Shown here piece after piece: positions 1 through 5,043 of a stretch of 5,545 nt of DNA. Made by a program: the position numbers and the translations under genes. The stretch lies in NCBI GenBank assembly GCA_030833605.1, contig JAURGV010000165.1:1-5545 (forward strand). Direction: 5' to 3'. Source of the stretch: Rhodothermales bacterium. Lineage in GTDB: Bacteria; Bacteroidota; Rhodothermia; Rhodothermales; UBA10348. The notes beneath the pieces are model-generated. The model made no database searches, was not told where the DNA came from, and saw only the letters and a program-made list of their open reading frames with translations. Within the stretch, counting starts at the first letter, position 1; every line of letters begins with the position of its first letter.

Positions 1-21
1 ACCGCCAAAACAGGCACCAAC

Positions 22-588
22 GTGGTGATTGTGTTGGGGCATGAAGTCAACGACTATGAGGTTTGGAAACAGTCGTTTGAAAATCGGCAAGCATTACGAG
101 ATGAATTTGGCGTTTCCGTGTCGTCCATTTTACACGGCGAAGACACCCCGCAGTTGGTCTGGATCATGGCAACAGCACCCTCTAAAGAGGCCGCTGAAAC
201 CTTTTTGGAAGACGTTGGAACGGCCCGAACCATGGAATCCGATGGAGTCGTTGGGGAAGTGTACCGAGCCATCCTGGACAAAGGCTATTCCAGTTCGGTC
301 GACGGCGCTGCCTATCCCGAGCGCATCATCGTTCAACACGCCGTGAAAGACTTTGCCAAATGGAAATCCGTATTTGATGGCCATATCGGTTCCCGCGAAC
401 GCATGGGCGTTGTCGATATATTTGTTTCCCATCCTGTCGACGATTCCACCGACGTGCACATGATGTTTGGCGTTACTGACGCTGAAAAAGTGATGGACTA
501 CATGACCTCAGATGCACTCCGTATCGCAATGAAACTAAGTGGCGTGGTGGGTGAACCAAAAGCATACTTTGTGCGCGTTGCCGAATAG
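22..588 (+). CDS. Tandem-duplicated dimeric alpha/beta-barrel (ferredoxin-like) protein, possibly 5'-partial
   Basis: The 188-residue protein consists of two copies of one small domain. Copy 1 (about residues 2-85) has H7-x-V-x-D-Y-x-x-W-K-x-x-F19, and copy 2 (101-187) has H106-x-V-x-D-F-x-x-W-K-x-x-F118. Each is followed by an Arg and Gly (R26/G30, R125/G129) and a GVVGE motif (75-79, 174-178). All these pairs are 99 residues apart. The pattern V-x-D-(Y/F)-x-x-W-K-x-x-F is typical of small ABM/DUF1330-like ferredoxin-fold proteins, which usually dimerise; a tandem copy would form the barrel within one chain. No signal peptide or membrane segment is seen, so it should be cytoplasmic. The start is uncertain: GTG codons occur at 22 and 25, but the frame is open to the window edge, so the gene may begin further left. 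The function is unknown. The stop is TAG at 586-588, and a carrier gene follows 49 bp later on the same strand. Confidence 0.8.
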   Translation: MVIVLGHEVNDYEVWKQSFENRQALRDEFGVSVSSILHGEDTPQLVWIMATAPSKEAAETFLEDVGTARTMESDGVVGEVYRAILDKGYSSSVDGAAYPERIIVQHAVKDFAKWKSVFDGHIGSRERMGVVDIFVSHPVDDSTDVHMMFGVTDAEKVMDYMTSDALRIAMKLSGVVGEPKAYFVRVAE

Positions 589-637
589 GTAGCTCATGCA
601 TTATGTTGGCTACTCATTCACTAATCAGTAGTCAGCT

Positions 638-2086
638 GTGGCCGCATTTAAACTCGCGCAACTAAAAGTACCTCATGTTTTTGTCCTGCTGACGGGCGTC
701 ATCCTGTTCGCAAGCTTGGCAACGTGGATCATTCCGTCCGGGTCTTACGAGCGCCACACCATACAGGTTGGCTCGTTAGAACGAAACGTTATTGTACCCG
801 ATAGTTATTCGGAAACCCCCAAAAACTACTCTCTTGAAGGGGTTTTGTTAACTACCGACGCGGAAGGAGCGGCCTCCCCGGTGAGCGCGCAAGGGTTTTT
901 GAGCGCGATTCCACGGGGTATGGAAGCAGCGGCCGATATCATCTTCTTTATTTTTGTGGTCGGTGGTGTTTTTGGTATTCTCCAAAAGAGCGGAGCCATT
1001 GTTTCCGGGGTCCACTCCCTATTAATCCGCTTTAGACACTCCGGAACGCTTCTGATTGTGCTCTTGATGACGGCCATCGCCATTGGGGGCTCAACGCTCG
1101 GCATGGGGGAAGAATTTATTCCGCTCGTCCCGCTATTTTTGATTGTTTCGAAAGAATTGGGATACGACCGCGTGTTTGGGCTCGCGCTTGTTTTTGTCGC
1201 AGCAGAAACGGGCTTTGCGGCCTCTACCACGAATCCGTTTACCGTCAATATTGCGCAAGGCATTGCCGAATTGCCCTTGAATAGCCTGATCGGCTTTCGA
1301 TCCATCTTTTTGGTGTGTGCCTTGGGGGTGACGTTAACGTATGTGCTTCGCTATGGCGCGCGGGTAAAGGCGGACCGCGCCAACTCCGTGATGCCAGACG
1401 ATCCGTTTGAGCTGGGTGATTCCCACGACGCTATCCCCGCCTTTTCCGCGCGCCACGGCTGGATTTTGGTGAGTTGCGTGGCCATTTTTGGATTCATTTT
1501 GTACGCTGTACAGGCCTACGGGTGGTGGATGGCCGAAATGGGGGGCGGGTTTCTGCTCATGGGCCTTGCAGCGATTGTGATTTCAGGAATGAAACTAAAA
1601 GACGCTGCCGGTTCGATGGCCAAGGGAATGGAAGAAATGGTGGTTGCTGCGCTGGTTGTTGGCTTCGCCAGAGGTGTCCAAGTGGTGCTCGACGACGCTA
1701 TGGTACTCGATACGATCGTGTTTTTCGCCGCCAACGTGTTGCAAAACTTTTCGACATTCGTAGCCGCAGTCGGCATGTTTTTCTTCCAGACCTTCCTCAA
1801 CTTTTTTATCCCCTCTGGATCTGGTCAAGCCGCCGTCACCATGCCCATTATGGCGCCTCTAGCTGACGTTTTAGGCTTTTCTCGACAGGTCGCTGTTTTT
1901 GCGTTCACCTGTGGCGATGGCCTCTCAAACACTATAATCCCAACGTCTGGCATTTTAATGGCCATGCTCGGCCTAGCCGGCATCCCGTACGAAAAGTGGC
2001 TCAAGTTTATGGTGCCGCTGTTTTTACGCTTGTCGGCTTTGGCGATCACCTTTTTGATGCTCATGGTTTTTTTGGATATTAAATAA
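638..2086 (+). CDS. YfcC-family (DcuC/ArcD-like superfamily) inner-membrane carrier
   Basis: This 482-residue polytopic membrane protein is full length for the YfcC family. Hydrophobic segments lie at about 13-33, 100-118, 135-155, 160-171, 179-197, 219-237, 274-294, 300-317, 333-350, 357-391 and 457-477. A polar periplasmic-type loop (34-90) follows the first helix. Family signatures visible are PSGSY (33-37), GMGEEFIPLVP (155-165), TNPFTVNIAQGIA (198-210), IPSGSGQAAVTMPIMAPL (391-408) and GDGLSNTIIPTSG (426-438). The repeated PSGSG/PTSG-type loops are known in this superfamily as likely re-entrant substrate or ion sites. Members are annotated as C4-dicarboxylate or basic amino-acid/peptide carriers, and the substrate cannot be read here. 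The start is GTG at 638, directly before AAFKLAQLKVPH, matching the usual N-terminus; no Shine-Dalgarno sequence precedes it. A weak promoter-like TTG-N21-TATGTTGG lies at 578-609. Confidence 0.93.
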   Translation: MAAFKLAQLKVPHVFVLLTGVILFASLATWIIPSGSYERHTIQVGSLERNVIVPDSYSETPKNYSLEGVLLTTDAEGAASPVSAQGFLSAIPRGMEAAADIIFFIFVVGGVFGILQKSGAIVSGVHSLLIRFRHSGTLLIVLLMTAIAIGGSTLGMGEEFIPLVPLFLIVSKELGYDRVFGLALVFVAAETGFAASTTNPFTVNIAQGIAELPLNSLIGFRSIFLVCALGVTLTYVLRYGARVKADRANSVMPDDPFELGDSHDAIPAFSARHGWILVSCVAIFGFILYAVQAYGWWMAEMGGGFLLMGLAAIVISGMKLKDAAGSMAKGMEEMVVAALVVGFARGVQVVLDDAMVLDTIVFFAANVLQNFSTFVAAVGMFFFQTFLNFFIPSGSGQAAVTMPIMAPLADVLGFSRQVAVFAFTCGDGLSNTIIPTSGILMAMLGLAGIPYEKWLKFMVPLFLRLSALAITFLMLMVFLDIK

Positions 2087-2095
2087 CACACGATT

Positions 2096-2158
2096 ATGAC
2101 GGAAGCCTCCACGTTTATGACGTTTCTGCTGGATTACAGCGTTTCGATTGCGCTCTAA
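2096..2158 (+). CDS. Possible 20-codon ORF between carrier and zinc-ribbon-like gene
   Basis: An ATG at 2096 opens a 20-codon frame (MTEASTFMTFLLDYSVSIAL) that ends with TAA at 2156-2158, one base before the ATG of the next gene. The near-overlap (TAAAATG) could allow translational coupling, and the peptide has a short hydrophobic stretch. No homology is recognised and an ORF this short occurs readily by chance, so it may be only untranslated spacer. It is recorded because it fills most of the 73-bp gap after the carrier gene. Confidence 0.15.
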   Translation: MTEASTFMTFLLDYSVSIAL

Positions 2159-2159
2159 A

Positions 2160-2402
2160 ATGGTCACCATTACCAAAGAAAACCTTTCAACCATCGAGGC
2201 CACTTGCTCGTGTGGACACGCGTTTGATAGCGTTTGGATTAGCCCACGTGCCTATCACAAGCCCGTCAAATTTTGGTACGGCATCTTTTGGGGTCATTCA
2301 GGCGGAAAACCCGACAAAATAGAATGGGTGTGCCGTCGCTGCCACGACGTTGTGGGGGTTTCAACCGATCCTGAGCACTTATTGCACTATCGCCACGCCT
2401 AG
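2160..2402 (+). CDS. Small CxC...CxxC (zinc-ribbon-like) protein of unknown function
   Basis: The 80-residue protein starts at ATG 2160; an in-frame TTG at 2148 would add four residues and is less likely. It has paired cysteines C16-S-C18-G-H20 near the N-terminus and C58-R-R-C61-H62 near the C-terminus. That is the arrangement of a four-cysteine metal site, with a middle segment rich in aromatic residues (WISPRAY, FWYGIFWGH, at 26-46). No signal peptide is present and the Trp/Phe-rich centre does not form a clear membrane helix. I do not recognise the family. A structural zinc site is inferred from the cysteine spacing alone; one CxC rather than two CxxC knuckles is slightly unusual. It is probably co-transcribed with the carrier gene that ends 73 bp upstream, and a hairpin terminator follows its stop. 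A role in nucleic-acid or protein binding would be speculation. Confidence 0.65.
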   Translation: MVTITKENLSTIEATCSCGHAFDSVWISPRAYHKPVKFWYGIFWGHSGGKPDKIEWVCRRCHDVVGVSTDPEHLLHYRHA

Positions 2403-2441
2403 GCCAACCAAGAGGGCTTTTGGCCTGTGCCCCTCTAGATA

Positions 2442-2460
2442 GCCCCTCAGGGGCGCTTTT
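2442..2460 (+). terminator. Intrinsic terminator after the zinc-ribbon-like gene
   Basis: A short GC-only stem, GCCCC (2442-2446) with GGGGC (2450-2454) around the loop TCA, is followed after GC by TTTT (2457-2460). It lies 40 bp after the stop of the small protein and before the receptor's control region, where a terminator is expected. Further complementary segments just upstream (AGGCCA/TGGCCT and AGAGGG/CCCTCT) may enlarge the structure. The T-run is short, so efficiency is uncertain. Confidence 0.55.
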
Positions 2461-2515
2461 GTTACCAAATCTTTATCAAATTGTTACCATTTCATATGGT
2501 AACACCTAGGTAACA
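2461..2515. promoter_or_regulatory. Operator array: five TTACCA-like hexamers on an 11-bp grid
   Basis: On the + strand TTACCA (2462-2467), TTATCA (2473-2478) and TTACCA (2484-2489) are separated by exactly 5 bp each. The opposite orientation follows: TGGTAA (2497-2502), 5 bp, AGGTAA (2508-2513). The central pair forms a perfect inverted repeat, TGTTACCAT (2482-2490) and ATGGTAACA (2496-2504), with a 5-bp spacer. Direct repeats at 11-bp steps are the known binding geometry of OmpR/PhoB-family response regulators (for example Bacillus PhoP boxes, TTAACA-like with about 5-bp spacers). The palindrome alone would also suit a dimeric repressor. It lies about 125-175 bp upstream of the TonB-dependent receptor start and probably controls that gene. 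The identity of the regulator is inferred only. Confidence 0.6.
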
Positions 2516-2524
2516 TACGTGCGG

Positions 2525-2532
2525 TACGTTTG
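2525..2532 (+). promoter_or_regulatory. Candidate Bacteroidota -7 element (TACGTTTG) of the receptor promoter
   Basis: TACGTTTG fits the Bacteroidota -7 consensus TAnnTTTG at every fixed position. No TTG-type -33 element lies about 19-21 bp upstream. The last operator half-site (GGTAAC, ending at 2514) is 10 bp away instead. That is the layout known for activator-dependent promoters such as E. coli Pho promoters, where the activator box replaces the upstream element. Transcription would start near 2540, giving a leader of roughly 100 nt before the receptor start. Confidence 0.4.
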
Positions 2533-2580
2533 CGAGCGTCACCCAGAACTTCTACGCTCTCGCCCCGTGGCTTCCAAGTA

Positions 2581-2597
2581 GGTTAAAAACGTTAACC
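2581..2597. promoter_or_regulatory. Inverted repeat GGTTAA-N5-TTAACC in the receptor leader
   Basis: GGTTAA (2581-2586) and TTAACC (2592-2597) form a perfect 6-bp inverted repeat around AAACG, 40 bp before the GTG start of the receptor. The 6+5+6 geometry resembles the upstream operator hexamers but the sequence differs (TTAACC against TTACCA). It could be a second regulator site or a weak RNA hairpin in the leader. Confidence 0.35.
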
Positions 2598-2637
2598 GCT
2601 TGTTGATTTAAAGTCACCGCGAGACCCTCGAAAACTC

Positions 2638-3402
2638 GTGAGCACGTTTAAATCCATGACACAAAGCGTTAAAAAGGCGTCATTTTTGGCCGTCTTTACC
2701 CTTTTACTATGTACTTTTCAGACCGTCATTGCCCAATCAGGCAGCATAGCCCAGGCAGAAAACACGGCACAGACCAACAGCCGGGCGGAAACGGGAAGTA
2801 TTGTAGGCACCGTGGTGGACGGTGATTTTGGTGGATCACTGATCGGAGCAACGGTCGTTCTTGACAAAGACGCCATGCGCGGCACAACCACTGATCTAAA
2901 CGGATATTTTGAACTTCCTAAGCTTCAACCGGGATCGCACGATATACGCATTTCATACATCGGCTACCAGACGCTGTTTGTAACCAATATTGAAGTGGTC
3001 GCTGGCGAAAAAACACGTATTGAAGTAACGCTTGAGCCAGAATCCTTCGACCTGGGAGAATTGGTCGTCGAAGCCAGAATGATTCTGAACAACGAATCAA
3101 CCCTTCTACGGGAGCGCCAAAAAGCGGGCGCCGTGAGCGATGCCATCAGTGCGGAATTCATTAGCCGATCAGGAAGCTCCAACGCGGCCGATGCCATGAA
3201 TAAGGTTACGGGCGCTTCGGTGGTGGACGGTAAATACGTGTATGTGCGCGGATTAGGAGATCGGTATTCAACCACCCAAATGAACGGCATTGAGCTTCCT
3301 TCGTCCGATCCAGATCGGAAAGCGGTTCATTTTGACCTGTTTCCATCGGAAATGCTGGACAACAGCCGCTGTCTCCGGGGATGTGTTCGGTGCTACTTCT
3401 AA
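2638..3402 (+). CDS. TonB-dependent outer-membrane receptor, truncated in the plug domain (broken gene)
   Basis: The 254-codon ORF holds only the N-terminal quarter of a receptor normally about 900-1000 residues long. A signal peptide covers about residues 7-33 (ending VIAQ). A carboxypeptidase-regulatory-like beta-sandwich lies at 53-133, with GTVVD, TTTDLNGYFELP and YIGYQT motifs. A TonB plug spans about 160-242, with NAADAMNKVTGASV, VYVRGLGDRYS, MNGIELPSSDPDRKAV and FPSEMLDN. Receptors of this class import large or scarce substrates across the outer membrane using TonB energy; the substrate is unknown. After N242 (codon 3361-3363) the protein should continue toward the end of the plug and the barrel. 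Instead 12 unrelated residues read from the antisense of the kinase gene lead to a stop. No barrel is encoded, so the product cannot be functional. GTG 2638 is the longest start; ATG 2656 gives a tidier signal peptide (MTQSVKKASFLAVF) and may be the true one. Confidence 0.85.
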   Translation: MSTFKSMTQSVKKASFLAVFTLLLCTFQTVIAQSGSIAQAENTAQTNSRAETGSIVGTVVDGDFGGSLIGATVVLDKDAMRGTTTDLNGYFELPKLQPGSHDIRISYIGYQTLFVTNIEVVAGEKTRIEVTLEPESFDLGELVVEARMILNNESTLLRERQKAGAVSDAISAEFISRSGSSNAADAMNKVTGASVVDGKYVYVRGLGDRYSTTQMNGIELPSSDPDRKAVHFDLFPSEMLDNSRCLRGCVRCYF

Positions 3403-4086
3403 AATATCGACGGACGATTCGTTTAGGATGGCATATAACAACGCCTGATCGTAACTGGCATCAAAGGGTCTTTTTCCGGACAGCATTTCATAAAAAACAA
3501 CCCCAAGCGACCATAAATCGGCTGCAGGACCCACCTTTTCGCCCCGAGCCTGCTCGGGGCTCATGTAGGCAACCGTCCCGAGTGTCGATCCCTGTTGCGT
3601 TAAATCCGACGAACCAGCCAGTTTTGCGATACCAAAATCAAGAATTTTGACCTCCCCATGATTGGTCAACATGATATTGGCCGGCTTAATGTCGCGATGG
3701 ACTATTCCAGCTGCATGGGCCCGTGACAATCCCGCCAAGATCTGTTTGGCAACTGAAACCGCCTCTTCCTCTGCGAATGCCCCTTCGGAAAGCCGATATT
3801 TTAGCGTTTGTCCTTCATAAAAGGACATCGCAATGTAAACTTGACCTTCATCGGACTCACCAATATGGTAGATCGTGCAAATATTCGCGTGATCTAGAGC
3901 CGAAGCCGCTTTTGCTTCTTGGACAAATCTTTTTTTTGCATCGGCATCGTTGTTGGAATGCAGCGGAAGAAATTTCAACGCTACAATGCGGTCCAACTGG
4001 GTGTCGAGCGCCTTGTACACCACGCCCATCCCGCCAGCGCCAAGTTGCTCCTGGATTTCGTACGGTCCTATGCGCGTTCCTGTCAT
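3268..4086 (-). CDS. Serine/threonine protein kinase, truncated within the kinase domain (broken gene)
   Basis: The start is ATG at 4086. Hanks-type motifs are complete up to the late C-lobe: P-loop GAGGMGVV (16-23), ATP-anchoring K38, alpha-C E57, catalytic loop HRDIKPAN (130-137), DFG (150-152), TLGTVAYMSPEQARG (168-182) and the DLWSLG aspartate D190. The protein follows the family to about ETAAVV (238-243, down to base 3358). The last 29 residues are antisense of the TonB receptor gene and unlike any kinase. The final C-lobe helix is missing. So is the expected C-terminal region, which in related Rhodothermota/Balneolota kinases often carries TPR or beta-propeller sensor repeats. All catalytic residues survive, but folding and regulation are doubtful. 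No Shine-Dalgarno sequence is present, and a TAnnTTTG promoter candidate lies 41 bp upstream. The secreted hydrolase gene lies 62 bp upstream on the same strand. It overlaps the receptor ORF because both run past the same junction. Confidence 0.85.
   Translation of the reverse strand: MTGTRIGPYEIQEQLGAGGMGVVYKALDTQLDRIVALKFLPLHSNNDADAKKRFVQEAKAASALDHANICTIYHIGESDEGQVYIAMSFYEGQTLKYRLSEGAFAEEEAVSVAKQILAGLSRAHAAGIVHRDIKPANIMLTNHGEVKILDFGIAKLAGSSDLTQQGSTLGTVAYMSPEQARGEKVGPAADLWSLGVVFYEMLSGKRPFDASYDQALLYAILNESSVDILEVAPNTSPETAAVVQHFRWKQVKMNRFPIWIGRRKLNAVHLGG
3358..3363. other. Rearrangement or chimera junction joining two truncated genes tail to tail
   Basis: The bases GACAAC encode Asp-Asn of the conserved plug motif (MLDN) on the + strand and Val-Val of the kinase motif (AAVV) on the minus strand. 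Left of this point only the receptor frame makes sense, and right of it only the kinase frame. The six bases fit both parents and so look like junction microhomology. Confidence 0.75.
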
Positions 4087-4126
4087 GGAAATACTGGTTG
4101 GGTGTTACCTGTTAGAATATGGCTTT

Positions 4127-4134
4127 CAAATTTA
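4127..4134 (-). promoter_or_regulatory. Candidate -7 element (TAAATTTG) for the kinase gene
   Basis: Read on the minus strand, TAAATTTG matches the Bacteroidota consensus TAnnTTTG exactly and lies 41 bp before the kinase ATG. The predicted leader is about 30-35 nt. It is flanked by the inverted repeat TGGCT (4120-4124) / AGCCA (4137-4141). No convincing -33 element is visible, so the call rests on one motif and its position. Confidence 0.35.
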
Positions 4135-4148
4135 TCAGCCAACCCTTG

Positions 4149-4832
4149 TTATCGCTGTCCCCAAAGCGAACGAATTTCAGACTCCACCATAGACGACATC
4201 GACTCGTACCCTTCACGCGTTAAGTGAACCCCATCGGTAGTTAATTCCGGACGAAGGCCATTCTGCCCATCCGTCATCGCTGCGAAATAGTCCAGATACC
4301 GAAACCCTTCCATCTTGGCCCTTTCTTTTAGCATCTCGTTCAAAAGGGGGATTTTATTGTTGGGTTCTAGGCCTGGTCTCCAGGGATAGTCGAATGCGGG
4401 AAGAACCGATGCGATCACGGGAACTATACCATTCGCATGCGCCAATTCAGCCATGGAAATGATGTTGTCGGCTATGGCTCGCAACGTGGTGGGGCCTTGA
4501 TTTTGGGCGATATCGTTCGTTCCCGCTAGAATAACGACCACTTTGGGACCCAAGTCTATAACGTCTTGGCGAAAACGAATCACCATTTGACCTGTTGTTT
4601 GCCCACTAATACCGCGGTTTTGGTACGGTTTCCCTCCAAAAAACTCGGGGAATAATGCAGACCAGCCTTCCGTTATAGAGTCTCCCATGAACACGACTTC
4701 GGCCTGTCCGGGTGCCACCGCTTGATTTTCTTCCGTAAACCAGGCAAGGTTCGCCCAATCCTGCGCATTACTTTCAGATTCCATAGAAATTGATAAAAGA
4801 AGCAAAACAATAGTTGCCGTTAACGTTTTCAT
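4149..4832 (-). CDS. Secreted SGNH/GDSL-family hydrolase (esterase/acetylhydrolase type)
   Basis: The 227-residue protein begins at ATG 4832; a GTG one codon upstream is in frame but less likely. A signal peptide is clear (MKT then a Leu/Ile-rich core, probable cleavage after SNA at residues 21-23), so it acts in the periplasm or outside the cell. The four SGNH blocks are present: GDSITEG with nucleophile S52 (50-56), NRGISGQTT with oxyanion G77 (72-80), AGTNDI with oxyanion N106 (103-108), and DGVHL with catalytic D200 and H203. Length is normal for a single-domain member. The family hydrolyses esters of lipids or acetylated carbohydrates; similar Bacteroidota proteins are often annotated as GDSL lipases or platelet-activating-factor-acetylhydrolase-like. 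The exact substrate cannot be assigned. It is transcribed away from nqrA, and the kinase gene follows 62 bp downstream on the same strand. No Shine-Dalgarno sequence is visible. Confidence 0.92.
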   Translation of the reverse strand: MKTLTATIVLLLLSISMESESNAQDWANLAWFTEENQAVAPGQAEVVFMGDSITEGWSALFPEFFGGKPYQNRGISGQTTGQMVIRFRQDVIDLGPKVVVILAGTNDIAQNQGPTTLRAIADNIISMAELAHANGIVPVIASVLPAFDYPWRPGLEPNNKIPLLNEMLKERAKMEGFRYLDYFAAMTDGQNGLRPELTTDGVHLTREGYESMSSMVESEIRSLWGQR

Positions 4833-5043
4833 CACGGTACATTTTTTAAGCTGAATTCTTCCGAAAATAACGCTTTTGAATCCTTTTCGGGATTAAATTC
4901 CGTTTTCGAGTCTCTTGTGAATTGAGGAAGTGAATCTTGCAACCTATTTCCGCCCTTCATAAAGTGCGCCGGACCTTAGAGCGGCAGACCAACTTGTTTT
5001 AGAATATGTCGTGCCGAATAGTGGTGAACCCAACTCTCGCATC
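4833..5043. promoter_or_regulatory. Divergent intergenic region between the SGNH hydrolase and nqrA
   Basis: These 211 bp must carry the promoters of both flanking genes. For nqrA a weak sigma70-like pair is visible: TTGCAA (4937-4942), 17 bp, TAAAGT (4960-4965), 4 of 6 matches in each box. For the hydrolase, minus-strand TATTTTCG (4869-4862) is one mismatch from TAnnTTTG. A 5-bp inverted repeat AATCC (4879-4883) / GGATT (4890-4894) lies between them. The part from 4963 is also open in the nqrA frame. None of these motifs is strong. Confidence 0.4.

Noticed and set aside
589..637. Overlapping short inverted repeats GTAGC/GCTAC and CTACT/AGTAG before the carrier gene
   Set aside because: Five-base arms in a 49-bp AT-rich gap are expected by chance and no T-run or promoter position supports a role.
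826..1305. Long minus-strand ORF inside the carrier gene
   Set aside because: It is a shadow of the YfcC-family gene, whose + strand frame has membrane segments and family motifs; the antisense product has none.
3358..3402. A frameshift sequencing error as the cause of the receptor truncation
   Set aside because: No other + frame resumes receptor sequence; the opposite strand encodes a clean kinase from here to 4086, so the plug-end and barrel sequence is absent rather than shifted.
3268..3402. Receptor-kinase overlap as a natural overlapping gene pair
   Set aside because: The overlapping tails (12 and 29 residues) resemble neither family, and both families normally continue for hundreds of residues.
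4104..4109. A single GTTACC between the kinase start and its candidate promoter, like the receptor operator
   Set aside because: It is one isolated hexamer with no partner at 11 bp, so chance is the better explanation.
3381..4227. Several + strand ORFs of 80-130 codons opposite the kinase gene
   Set aside because: They are antisense to a kinase with intact catalytic motifs and show no domain or signal of their own.
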